DNA from: Agriotes lineatus
Taxonomy: Eukaryota; Arthropoda; Insecta; Coleoptera; Elateridae
Reading direction: 5' to 3'
Assembly (NCBI GenBank): GCA_940337035.1
Contig: OW679203.1
Coordinates: 28,157,495 to 28,221,494, forward strand
Length of the DNA stretch: 64,000 bases
Under the pieces are notes generated by a model, which saw only the letters and a list, made by a program, of their open reading frames with translations, ran no database searches and was not told where the DNA came from. This document shows positions 20,311 to 33,400 of this stretch, piece by piece. The translations under genes were made by a program, and so were the position numbers. How positions within the stretch are numbered: the stretch's first letter is position 1; each line of letters starts with the position of its first letter.

Positions 20311-23300
20311 ACACACACCTCACACAATGGTAGCTGCGCAAGAACGAAAGGCGCGCTCCAACATTGTAACTCGAATCCGGGGCAAGTTAAGCATTGTACA
20401 GACAGATGCAAACGAATAAAGCGGCAGCCTCTGCACCGCAAGGTAAAATAAGGTTACTGACAATGCATAATTACATACATACCTCACGAAGCTTTGGGAT
20501 TTAAGTAGCATTGTCCACTTTACAAACGGTCCAGAGGCACATTACCAACTGCATTTGGTTGAATCAAATAAAACCACAAATAGGAATTGGACTCTATCAA
20601 GCTACCTAGAAAGCTCAAAATTGTGATGAATGGAGAACAACGATAAAACGAAACACAAACCGTCAAATCCTAAATGGATAAATAAATGGGAAGAGGTCCA
20701 CGTTAAGTTATCATCTTCAAGCACATTTGCCGTTGATTCAAATGTTATAGAAAACCTTTATTCGTTGTCGTGTTCCTCAAAATTTACTTCAGTTTTCATT
20801 ACCACGCTCTACGATATACGTTGTTACGTGTAATTTATAATTTAGATGCAGTAAAGAATTATTACGTATAATTTTTCGTTTAAAGACATACAGATGCAGT
20901 TTAGAGGTTTCGAATGACCTGCAGTTTCTAGGTGTGTATTTGGTTGCATACTCATCTTTGCATTTTTGGGATGATTTTAAAAAGCCTTGAATTTTAGGGG
21001 TTATAATAGTTTTTAAAATAGATTGAAAGTATGATTTTCGACTGCCATTTTATGCCACTCATTCCTGGTGTGATTGTTTGTGGGTGATGTAGCTGATTTT
21101 CCTGGAAATTTGCTCCATGCAGATCTAAGATTCCAGAATTATTATGTAAATCGTCTTTCACCCGCAAGAAATTCTGTGTGATGTTGCTAGAATGAAGCCA
21201 GTTATACTGGGATAATAAATTATTTCTGCAAGATTACTCACTCGAGGCCACCTTGCAACTTTGGTATGTTCTTTGTAGTTTCGTGTGAACAGCGAATTCA
21301 AATATTGTATTTTAGGCCTCCTTTCCTCCTCGTCTTACTCGTGCCATATTCTGCCTTTCGGATCTGATGTCGCTTGCTAGAGCATTTGGAGGACTTAACC
21401 CCCACGCAGTTCTGAGCACTCTCAACTCATGTGGCAGCTTTCGAATACACGACTTTTCCCCAGTGTGTCAGCTGTCCGATGTTAGGTCCACAAGGTTTTT
21501 TCCCCAGTGAAATTGATGGGAAAAGCCTGTCGCACATGAGTTGCCCATTTGCTGGACAGCATCCCCGAGTATAGCTGCCCTGTATAGGTGCTTTGTCAAC
21601 GCCGCTGTGCCCTGAATGCATCACAAGGTATCTGCTAGCGATTTAGCCATCTCATCGCGCAAATTAAAAATAGCGTTCGTGCTGTTGCAATGAAATTTCA
21701 TACGTTGCGCCCTACCTTTTATGCTGGCGAAATTTCTAACTGTTTTATTCTGTGAAATTCTGTGTAACTGCGATGTTCACCTCATGCAATTATGTATGCG
21801 GAATAAGTTATGTTATGTTTTAATATTTCCTCGATTGGCTATCCTGTCCGTTAGTATTTTGGTCGCGCTCAGCGCTACTCAACTTTTTAAAATTTAATTA
21901 ACTTCCAGCGCGAAGATCCCCGGAAGATTAAGTATTGAAAACAACTCCATTTTAGCGTTGAAAATACACAGTTTTAAGCGTAAAACCCTCCTAGGCGAAA
22001 TAATACCATTCGATTAGGCCGCGTCTATATAAATTAATTGATCGTTAAAGCGATTTGATGAGAACTCCCGTTTATCGTTATCGCAGTACTTGATTTTTAA
22101 GTCACTATATCCTCATAGTTGGTTTAGGAACTTACACGGATGTTTTCTGGTTTGGACCGACTTGAACCAGTGGCGCTTTCGGACCCCCCCCCCCCCCCCA
22201 ATCCTGCTCAGAAACTAGCTGGCGAAAATGTCCTACACTACGAGACACTTCCTGAACCGCCGTGTTGTATTATTTAATTATTTTATTTTCCTTCTGTGGA
22301 CAAAAAAATTCCCGTGTAGCAAATAACGTTGAGGTTCGTTTATTTTTTAAAATATTGACGGATGCTTTTCTAATTGTGTATGGTATTCGTAGCATTCTTT
22401 TTCAGTGTCACTGTTCCAATTCGTAGAGTTCTTTTCCGTCTAGGATTTTGAAAAGACTATAGTTAGTATTGGAGCTTCTATTATTTTATTACTTGTGCTC
22501 AGTGGCACTTGGACCGCAAGTAGCCATTTTGGCAGTAAGTAAGATCAGATGACCTGCAATGGAATAAGTTGCCATGATGAAGCTACAATATATTATTCCG
22601 GCAACCCTCGAGGATCAGGTGATAATAAAAACAGAGTAAGTTCATACTGTTCCAGTTGAAAAGTAAAACAGTTGTCATAGGAAACCCCAGTTTACAACCT
22701 GCAACAGCGCCAATTCTACACGTGATGTAGGGAAACTTCTCTTAAGGCTTTATCTGAAAATGGATGACGGTAGTTCGAAGAATAGCTACGAGCAATAGAC
22801 GTGAATCTACATGCTGACAAAGTAATATTTTTCGAGTGCTTGGTCGGGATGTAACATGGCTGCAAAATAATAGATATCGGATTTAAATGTAACCAACCGG
22901 AGGTCCATATGGAATTCTGAGAACCTGAAGTGAGACTGGAATCGCAATTTCAGTTGCGTAAGCTGAATTTTGAGAATTTGTAGTAGATGTTATGAAAGTG
23001 AATGGCACTAAAACTAAAGATAAAATTTTTCCGATCCGATATCGATCTCCTGATTTTTCGTTGCTTTCAGTACGATCCGGAAATTTGTCGCCTACTTCAC
23101 TTAGTAAACGCTGAATCAAAATTTCGCTGTGCTTTGGGTACTAACTGGATGTGCGAAATTCGCTTCACGTGCTCGTGCCTTGTGTGTACTCCATTTTTCA
23201 GATCCGCCGCGGAAGGGGAACGTTTCATAATAGTGTAGTAGTTGTGCGAAAAGAAAGAACGACTATAGGCCGCTTAATACCTAAAGGTAAGAAACTTTTG

Positions 23301-24832
23301 GGATTAATTCTGCATGGGATGATTTTTAGTTATTGGTTTAGGCCTCTTATGTTGTCCTTCGTTTTTATACGTTTCCTTTTGTTCTTTTTCTTTTTCCTAT
23401 TTGTTGGTTTCTTACGTGTATTTCGTTTGCTACGTAAATATCTTTGCCGTTCACCACCGCTCAGCTGCTCTTTTTTTGCAAAAAACAATTTTGGATCTAC
23501 CTTTACGCATCGTCAAAAATTATATAAGGCTTCTATGAATTGCAACGTCGATTACTTAAAATAAAATCTCTAAATCGCATTTAAGCCCTTAAAGCGGTCA
23601 CTCGACTACTTCGCTTATCGTGAGCCAATCACATAACAAATAGTGAGGTTTTAAGAAGAGCTGAAGTCAGGAGATATTTTTGGTGGTTTAAGGTATGACA
23701 TGGTAAACTAATTCTCTTTGGAAATACCGAGGGCAAATGTTGACTGAAAAAATAACTGTCAGTCCGAAATATAAAGAACCGCTGCGGAATAGCAGATGTC
23801 AAAATGATTATCAATCGTACAAAAAATGAGACTCTAAGAATGGCCCAACAATTGGAGACAGCGAATCGGCTACGCACTGGTGCGCTTGGTACTAAAAGAA
23901 GACGAAAGTTAATGTAATCATGCTGCCCATGTCTTTAAGATCTCACCATTCTTCTGGGTATGTATATCTCCTTGTTATCTCTAATAACTAGTGTCTTCAG
24001 TGAAGATGAGTGGTTCTTAATAGTAAATCGAAAATTTGACCTGGATCGCCTGAGTGTATCTAGAATAGCATTTTAGTGTATACCTTTTTGTATGTTTGTG
24101 TTTACTATTTTTGCTGTTATATATTTCTAAGTGTATATTGTGTGTTCTACAGGTTTCGTGCCACAATACAATCGCTTGCAGTAGATGAGTGCTAGGTAGC
24201 AGTATTTGCTTTGACAGAAGGGCCAGAGAATATTGGTCGCTGAGTTGGAAAATCTGCTTTGGTTGGTGGTCACGGATACACGCAGGTTGAGCTAGTTTTA
24301 AAGCTGGTCAGCGCCAGCCAAAATCAAAGTTCCTACATTTCTTGATAAGTACAAGTGAAGGAAGCATTAAAATAGCTGGCAATGATTGGTACAGAACGAA
24401 TCGAAGCCCTGAGAGTAGTGCAGTTAGCGATTTGCAACCAAGAATTCCACAAAGGAGCAGAACTTTTGTCGAGTGACGAGATAGTGCAGGCATTACCGTA
24501 GGTCAAGTCCAGGTATTGCGCAACTAGAATTCGTTAATCATAATTGCAGTTAGGTGATTTTATACTGTAATTAGTGGAAAAAGTATCGCACTCGAGGTCG
24601 ACATCAAGTGAGTGATAGCGTATTAAGAGGCGTTTGTGTGGGCTTTCTTGTGTTCTGTGTTCTAACCTTTTAAGAAACTTTACCAATACTTCGGGAGCGT
24701 TGGTTAGTGCTACTTTTTCTGCAGAGGAATTTAATCCAAAGATGTAACTGTAGTTATGATTTGTGAATTTGAAAACTTGTTAAACTGCGAAACAAGTGAA
24801 GCTTTTTATTTTAGAGTTTTTCACTCTAATAA
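20311..24832. other. Long non-coding stretch
   Basis: No element ends or familiar domains were seen. The longest frames (for example 23151-23564) are rich in Phe and Leu from T-rich sequence and look accidental. A run of 16 C lies at 22184-22199. Confidence 0.4.
22184..22199 (+). repeat. Poly-C run (16 C)
   Basis: A homopolymer of 16 C follows GGA in otherwise AT-rich DNA. Its length in the assembly may be unreliable. Confidence 0.95.
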
Positions 24833-24976
24833 CCGATTTCATAATTAATTTTAAAGCTTCATTTAGCTAAAGTGACATTAGAATGTGCACAGTTCCATGT
24901 GTTACATATGTCATCATCTTGCATATTCTAACACTACTTTAGTTAAAATAAGATTTAAAATTGAATATGAAATCGG
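24833..24976. mobile_element. Foldback/MITE-like hairpin element
   Basis: Left arm 24833-24889 begins CCGATTTCATAATTAATTTT. Right arm 24920-24976 is its reverse complement over about 57 bp with scattered mismatches (shared blocks ATTTTAAA, ACTAAAGT-like, TTAGAAT). The loop is about 30 bp. There is no coding capacity. A long, nearly complete palindrome is typical of a foldback MITE. The outer ends may extend a few more bases and I could not identify a TSD. Confidence 0.7.
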
Positions 24977-26851
24977 CCCTAAATGTTAGAAGTTTGCAAT
25001 AACTTAATTTTGTTTCTCTCTTTTTTTAATCCAAATCCAAACAATAAGGTACGATAAATATATGGTTGGTTTTCCACACAGGTTTTTTTTTCATTTTTTT
25101 ATTTCTTTTCGGTTTTAGGTCATAGGTGCCCAGTCGCCTTCCGGTATTCTTCTACTTTACCGATCTCACTTCTGCAGTATCTTTCTAATTTCTGGCTTTT
25201 AATAGAGAAACATCTCACAGTACCTAAGCACTTTAAGTATTTCAACTTAAAATTGTTTGAGATAAACTAATTTATCTGGGATAATGAGACGAAATAAAGT
25301 TTCATTGTCACCACAAAATACAAGAATTAATTCATACAAACCAATCATTATCGCTAAATTTCTTGTGCGAGGAATGCGAGTGATCCCTTCCGCCTCTTAA
25401 TTAAAAGCTACGGCACCGCTGCAATTAGAAGCTGTAATTTTATAGGAATGTGTTTTGGGCTTGGAAACTGTATTAAGGTTAGGGTAATGTGCAGGGCCAT
25501 TATCCTAATGGCCCCAAAATGACCACACCGGTTGATAATATTATTTTAAAGCATCGCTTTTACAGTTAAAGAGAGCTGTAAAGGCCACCAACATTAAACA
25601 GTACCCAAAAAGCGAGCTTGTAAATAAATAATACTACAAACCCAGTTGTTAAATCTTATTTATCACTGTTAAATTAAAATTTACAAAATTAGTTAAGGGC
25701 AAGGAAACATCGAAATTGTTACTGGATAACACATTGACCCTCAGCGGGTTATATCCCTCGAAGTTTCCCGGTTTGCACTATAGTTTACACTGAGAGCCAA
25801 AAATACCCTTTTTTACGCCCTCCAGGTATAAATAGTTATTTATTATTGTTTCATTTGCGATTTTAGGAAGGGAGATGTTGACGTTGAAAAGTCTATATAC
25901 GTATTTAGAATCAGTTACAGACATTACGTTTGAAGTCAACCTTCTTCTAAAATAATTGAATAAACAGAAATAAATACTAACGCAGCCCACCTGCAGACAA
26001 GTAAAGCATCACACTAAATGTTGGAGTCGGTTTAAAATAAAAAGAAATTGCTTTATTCTTGTGCCCGCAAAAACTGTAGATGGAGGCTACCAATTAAAAT
26101 TAATTGAAATCGTGCCTTAGTGAGGCGCAATTGATTCGCGAAGCATTGTTTGGAGTCATTAGAATTTCTTTATAATTGCGGACTGTGAAATTCGCAAGTG
26201 TCGCTTTCATAGCGCTTCAGTCGTCCATAAAAACTGATGATAAATCGAGAAATGGTGACCACCAGCAGGCGGCCTGAATGCGCTTTTTTCGGCGGTTTAA
26301 TGAACGAGAATAATTATTAAGGCCTTTTTGGGAAATATTTAATGTGGTTTAATGGGTTTTGGGCTGTTCTTGTTTCTAAATTACAGTTTCAATTTAAAGC
26401 AATTATTTATTTACCAAAGTAACGAAATTTAACAAAGGGACGTTGACGAATGGCTGAACGTTCTTAAGAACAATGGATTCTATCTTGCTGCGTTCGTCAA
26501 AATGGCGAAACAATTTGCCATAATAGCATATTTTAACAATTGGAGCAATTTACCTTTAAATCGGGGTCAGGTGAACCGGTAGACTATTTTATGGAACAAT
26601 TTTGGTACAAGCGGCTAAACCGGAATATTTTAGCGATTTTCGGTAACTCAATATTGTGTTGCCACGTTAAATATTGTCGCTCAATTGCATTTTTATGCAC
26701 GGGGTGTAATGCAGCATATCGTATAAATGATACATTTAATTTAAATAATATCTAGATATCTAATGTATATTATGTGATATAACAGTTGTATTTTTAACTG
26801 GTGGTGGTTGTAAGAGCAACCAGAGGGTTGTTTATACTGAGTAGTAAAAAA
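24977..26851. other. Non-coding stretch
   Basis: Nothing was recognised in this stretch. Confidence 0.4.
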
Positions 26852-26940
26852 TAACTTGAATTGATAATCTACGATCAAATTTGACTTTAAGTCACAAATA
26901 TTATTCAAATATAAAATTCAAGATTATTTGATTCCAGTTA
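26852..26940. repeat. Imperfect inverted repeat, 20-bp arms
   Basis: TAACTTGAATTGATAATCT (26852-26870) and the reverse complement of 26921-26940 agree at about 16 of 19 positions around a 50-bp loop. It could be a small MITE or a chance palindrome. Confidence 0.45.
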
Positions 26941-29560
26941 ACGTGGTATATTACTACGAAGCCAGTAAAGCCAGTGAAAGGAAGTGTTAAGGTATGCTGT
27001 TAACCTGTCTATCCACGTAATATAGGTTTCAAGGAGCTACAACGAGCTTTGATTTGGTAGGGAACACTCAAGGAGGTGTTTGCTGACTAGAATCTATCCA
27101 GTTAGGAGCTGAGGTAAAGTATTCAGGTACAAGATAGACAATCAGAAGGTTAGTGCCCATTTCTTATGAAATATTAAGAAGTCATAAAGCAAGTTTGATG
27201 CGGCAAATCATTAAGATAATTGTAATTATATTTTGAAATTAATTTAGAAGCATTATTTTTTTTATATTTAATAGTGATTCGAGTATTCCACGTTTTTTGA
27301 CCATTATATTTCGAATATACTTTTTGCAATTAGGTTATTTTTGAATTTTTATTTAGATCGAGTTTGAATATTTAACATTCGATTAAAATATTTTTGACAT
27401 TTTGTATTGTAATGTCAGATCAAACTTCAATATACTACTAATAAACTGGAAGTATAAATTTAATTTTGTGAAGTACCTGTAACGTATATTTGATTCATAA
27501 AGACCGATAGTTACTATATTTTAAAAGTAACTACAAGATAAAGTTGTTAGTTGAAGATTGACCCCTACAGCTGGGGATTTATCAGTCCCATTGCTTGTAA
27601 AACTGACTAGTCCAGGTTTAAAAAGCAATAATCACATGACATAATTCTAAATGTCAAATTGATTTATGAGATGCGCCAATTACTATTTATTACATTAAGA
27701 AGTAAGATAAGTACATAGGTGAGCTATACCTGATAGTGCTTCTTTTTGATAATTAGAAAAAGGGTATATTTAATTTGATATGTAATAGTGCTCTAAAGAA
27801 AGAGCCATTATATTTTAACTTACAAATTGGGGTTTGATATTAATTGTAATAACACCTCGGGAAGAAGTTATATTTCAGGGGCGAAGGGGATGGAGGGACA
27901 ACTGAACGTCTTCGCGTGAAAATATGTTAGTGCCAGCGAATCAGTAGTTATCACGGAGAGCTAGCGCAAGTTTGTTGTTCGTCAAGACGTGATTTGACTG
28001 TTTTAGTTGCAGAGTAATGTAGCCTCCGTTATGAAAACCGTAAGTCCCAAATGTTGGCACTTTTTGACATCGCCGGATTTCAATTCCCAAGGTACAAGTA
28101 TTCAGTTTCCCGTCTGTGGAATTTTAATTCGAGCTTTGGTCGGATATTTGGAGCACCGCTGTCGTCCCGTCATCACCGCCATGAAAAATCTATACTTACA
28201 TTGCCCGATATCAATCCCGATTTGCCCATAGTCAATCTGGGACTGAGACTGTCCGTTTTTGTTTCAACAAGCCTTTGACTGCCCGCTTCAAGCGGAAAAA
28301 AGAAAGCCCTCACCAATATTTATGTAAGGAGTGGTAAGTTATCAAATCGTAGTACTTCAGTTAAGAGATTTAACAAAAGATGAACAGTACAGCACAAAAA
28401 CTATAACTGATAACGTCATTATAATTGATTTTGGTACTCCAAACATATGGAAAAATGACTCACAAATTTGGAAAATCCCTAAAGCAAATGAAATTAGTAA
28501 AGAACGCACGGTTATAAACTTACATGTAATGAAAACAATATGTAATATTCGTAACAAAGCTGTGCGATTCCAATTACAACGAAAGTGCCAGGACGGTGGC
28601 TGCACTTCCAGATACCCAGAAGGTGGAATAAAAGGGACCCGTGACTTTCCTTGTCGAACACTTGCTTCGCAACACAGTAGGAATCACAATTGGCCAGCAC
28701 GTACTTGAGCCACCAGGTGGTAGTGAACGGCTGCTTTGACATTATAATATTTGCTATACAACATTGGTAAAGTTTGAGGGGGGGGGCGTTAACTAGAAAA
28801 AGGAAAGGCCAGGGGTTTTGGGTCGCTCATAAGTAGCCTTACTTCTAAATACTACAAAATTCTGATTCAATCAAACTCTTGCAGCAATTGACCATACCAT
28901 AACACATAAATCTGCACCAGATTAAAGATATTTATTAAGCGTCCACCACAAGAAATATCAAAAATACGTCTTACATCATCAGAAGTAAAGCTAAGGTTAA
29001 AAAAACTGCAAATAGATGTACTGTCAAGACATGTATGAATAATGTTTAAAAAAATGAATGCTAAATTATTATCAAAAGCTATATAAACAGCTTGATATAG
29101 TCAACGACGTGAAGAGTAGCCGAATGTACTGTAAAAATAGAAATCTCGGAAATAGCATTTTAGGACAGTGCACTAATTCTTTCTCCGATCGAAGAAAAAA
29201 GACAGAAAGTTGTTAGAAATTGTCAGCAAGGTTCAACTTCTCATAAATGTACAGCAATGGTTAGCAAATATGCTATATGTTATTCGTAGATTTTTAGCAA
29301 TTCTACAACATTTATAAAATTTTCAGTAAGCTTTCAGGAAAATTGATTAGTAAACTTTGAACAAACTTACAGGAAAATTGATCTGACTCATTTGAAAATG
29401 TGTAACACACTTCTAATAAATTATTTGAAAGGTTTAAGACTATTCACTGTTTCCATCCAATATAAAGTACATTTCAGCGGCCTCACAGCAATCCTTAATC
29501 AATTTCTATCAGTTTTTCTAAATAATCTACATATTTGTAGAGCAGTCTCAGCGTGACTCT
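26941..29560. other. Mostly non-coding stretch
   Basis: A 125-codon plus frame (28331-28708) is the longest. Its product has no motif that I know, and its last third is Arg/Gly-rich. I would not call it a gene. Around 29334-29381 GGAAAATTGAT occurs twice, 37 bp apart. Confidence 0.35.
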
Positions 29561-30480
29561 AGCACCTGCACAAAATTTATTTTACGCATAAATAATATGC
29601 TTACAAGTTGTACGCCGCAACTAACGCACAAGACCTGAGGATAAGCGAAACGGCCCAATCCAAAATTTTCACAAAAGGTAGTACTACTACTAAAGGGCCC
29701 GGAAAGGAATAAAATTAAGTTGAGTCTAGCAAACAGTTCAGCCAGCTCCAATAGAGGAGCCACCAGTGCCTAGCCTTTATAGGCTGTGCCGAAGCCGCTT
29801 GCTCAAAGAAGGCTTTCCAGTCGAGCTTGGAGACCACCGTTTAATTCTGACAAGCTATACTTCCAGCAATCCGATTTGACTTGCCCTGAAAGACGAGTGG
29901 CCGCCAGTTTAAGAACTAGACTTGCCTAAAGAAGCTGCCCATAACTGTAAGAAACTTAAGTCCCTGAACCTACATGGAAGAATTTTCCAGAACTCCGGAA
30001 TCTCTCCTGAACTCCAAACCTAACCCCATAACGTATTTGTGTGGCCTGCTAGATCCAGCACCTACAAATATCTCTTCGAAAGCACTCTCCGTCGCAGTTA
30101 TGGCTTGCTGGAGCTAGTATCACCACCAAAATCTCGGGCCCGATTCATCTGTTATAAAGGCATTTTATCAGCCATGAGCGGGTATCAAGGTTTAACTGAC
30201 GAAATTGAGCAATATACGATTGATACCTAGCGTAAGAAAAACTACCAAGTGCAGTATAATTACAGAATTTACCTCCAGAAGAGCCAGCGAACAGTGCGGA
30301 GTACAATGGGTTGTCATCCGTCCAGGTCAAGTACATTTTCCGTACTATGGGTTGAAGCATTTCCAAGCCAAGTTCTGCAGCATCCGCCCAAACGCATTTT
30401 ATTTTATTTAATGTTGTACATACATTATACGAGTATAAGTAATTATATTAATAGAAATTAACTTGTAATACACACAGCAA
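29561..30480 (+). other. Possible LTR-like region (decayed)
   Basis: Base composition rises in G+C from about 29,620 to 30,060. A TTTATAGG box lies near 29,777 and is followed by a GC-richer leader. The region ends with an AT-rich tail (TTTTATTTAATGTTGTAC near 30,400). This resembles the layout of the solo LTR at 53.3 kb and the candidate at 43.9 kb. I found no TG..CA ends with a TSD, so the call is tentative. Confidence 0.25.
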
Positions 30481-33400
30481 TATATACTTTCTATTTTATG
30501 CGTTTTCAGTCTATACACTTGAGCATAAATGGATCCTGGCTTTCTTAACTAACCATAATGAAAAATTGAATAATTCAACAAAGCAATTACTAAAAATTAC
30601 GCAAGCTAGGTGTTCATTACGTCTGTACATTTGCTACAAATCCTCAATACAAAATAATCGTAATATTTAGTAATTAGCAACTGTGGTGTAGTAGTGCACG
30701 TTTTAGGCTAACAACAATACAGTAACCCTAACCGGTATCATTATTACGCGTGCAAGCAACCTGGAAGCTGACGAAAAATATAGAACAGCGTGTGTTACCC
30801 ACAACCATTATTAGTGACCTGTCTAACGCGTGTGTAATGTGAAATTTAAATACTCATTATAATTGGTAATTCCATCTCTTGAAACGAAGCCTGATACTTA
30901 TTCTACAATTTGCGTTTGCATACATTTCTACAGCTTCGTCTTTTATTTGTTCTAATGTTAGTACATTCTAAAATAGTGGTAATATTGATACTGCTAGTAA
31001 TAAACAGAATTCCAGTTAGAACAATTAAGTTTCCACTGGATTGGTATATATCTAATCCTCTGGAAAACATGGTAGATAAATGTGATACTCAAATATTTGT
31101 CGAGAAATTGCTTGTTTTGAGCTACTAACCCAACAAAGGTTCAATAAAATAGCTTAGAACTAACTACAAATGCAGGACAATGACGATACACCGTAAATTT
31201 TCCAGCTACTTATTGTTTGAACAAGCACAGTGTTGCTTTAGTGGCTAGGGTTGCACTTGTAATAAGATAGTTCCATCAGACAGCCTTTTTAGGGCGCGAC
31301 GCAGATAGCATAAATAAGATTTTCAGTTAAATTCCGAACTTCTTAAATAAGAAAGGGAAGCGAAATAAGTGCGAAATCCGTTTAACTTTGCATTATTTGC
31401 CCTCAACTCGACGACCAGTTAAATCCGCTTTTCCCGACTTTCTTAAACAGTAATTAAAAATATATTCCCAAGAAACCGACAACTGAAATGTACCCCCGTT
31501 TTACGATATTAAGCTGTGTCCAGAGCTAAATTGTTTACAAGCGCGGAACACCGTCATAAGTGGACGTCATTGTGCAAAATCCGGGATGAAATTGAACGTC
31601 CTCGCGCGATTGCTATTGTGGAGGCATCTTTGAGAAACCGTTTAGAGAATAACTCTCTTGGGGGTCAGTTTCCAGCTTGCCATCGCATGGCGCACAAAAA
31701 GAAGCACTTTCAGTTGTCACTACATAAACTGGACTCGAAGAGCTCGTTTTCCGGGAGATTTATCAAACTGGGCCGTTTTTTCATGTCAGCCGCTGATGCT
31801 GTTTGGTTTATTTGCCTGGTCTTCTCCCTCGTCCAGTAGATTCTGGCGGCCTTGCAGACCAGGTTGTAAATCTTTCGGTTAGGTCGTGTTCAATAAAATA
31901 GGCGGTGTTTATCTGCAAAACCTGATAAAACAAACTACTTACGGTTGAACTTAGCAACAGTTGTACTATAATAACGGTATTTGATGTAAACAAAATATCT
32001 ATTTTAGAACAGGTTAGAAAAGCAAGTAAGAATGTTGAAATTAGAATTTCGCAAACTGAAAAACAAAAACCGGGCAGCAACACTAAAAAAACTTAAAATT
32101 GGCAGGTATTTTTATTTACAAAGATGCCTAGTATGCGTATACTATAATAGTATGATGCTTACAGTAATTCTGGTTGCATTGCTAACTTACGAATGAATGA
32201 AAGATTCAAATAGGCCCAGAATTGGTACTGCATTTATTGCAACAGTAAGAGTCACTAGTAAACATTGATAATTACATAAAACATGATTAACAATAACTGT
32301 AATTAATAAACAGAAGTTAGTAATTGTATACAACAATATTGTCAGGGTTGCGATCAGCTTGTACTCAAATGTGTGCTCAATATGGCAAATTTAGCTAAGC
32401 CTGTAATGACTGACAGATTAATTGTGTAACGTCAGGACACGATAATAAAGTCGCTTTAGTACTAAGGTGTTTCAAAGCGTTGCAGAGGTTTAATGCAGCG
32501 TTTGAATTCATATCGGAATGCCAACAATCGATGACGCAGCTAAAGGAGTTGAAGAGCACTGCAACAAGGCACAGACATGCAAAGAAACAACCTAAGAATT
32601 ATTGAAGACTACAAGAATGTGCTAGTGGCGTGTTAATCAGTGTTTATTAACTAATAGTGAAAAAGTGCGACCAATTGTGAGGTTAGAGTTTCTTAAATGA
32701 CATCCACAAAAACAATTACAAATTAAAATCAAAGAATGTACACTTACAGATAAACAATTGTTGCTATGGTGACCTAGAGAGTCGTTTGTTAATGTTTGTT
32801 GGAGAAGCCAAGCTGAAAGCTTGTGTGTTGTTTGGCTCCCCAATTTTGATAAATTTTGTTGATAAAAGTAAAGATTTTGTGCCCAGTTGTGCGTTTTATT
32901 TAATTGCTTGATTACGCAGGGCAGCTGTGGTTAAATTGGCAGTTTTCCAAAGTGCAGTTCCAGAGTAAATGGGACCTGTAGCTTAGCCTGTGTCAGATCG
33001 TCTTCGAAGCTGAGATTCAATAAGAATGGAAGCTGCGAAAAGCCGAGAGAAAGGTGCAGGAGCTAGAGGAGGCTTGGTTTGTGATCCAGAGGCAAGCAGC
33101 AGCCGTTGAAATACCGCCAGAAAGCAAATAAAAGCTTGGCGTTCTTTCGCGGGACCGGAATCGGGATCGGCGTTTCTTGGAGGAAAAACAAATGCGAGTT
33201 GGCGTCCTTTTGCACTTGAAAAATAAATTCCAGGTTAGCCAAAATACTTGATTATTAGAAAAGCATTGTTATAATTTACCTGCTGCGAACTGATTGATTT
33301 TTGGTTAATTTGTGATCAAACTACGTTAAATTTTGTGTGTTTCGAACATCTTTGTTTGAGATTAAATATTTGAGGTTATCTGTCATTCGTTAGAATCGAG

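Noticed and set aside
23151..23564. Membrane protein gene suggested by a hydrophobic 137-codon frame
   Set aside because: The hydrophobic run comes from T-rich codons (poly-Phe/Leu), there is no known motif and no gene context.
28331..28708. 125-codon plus frame as a host gene
   Set aside because: It has no motif and no codon bias distinct from its surroundings, and other frames overlap it.
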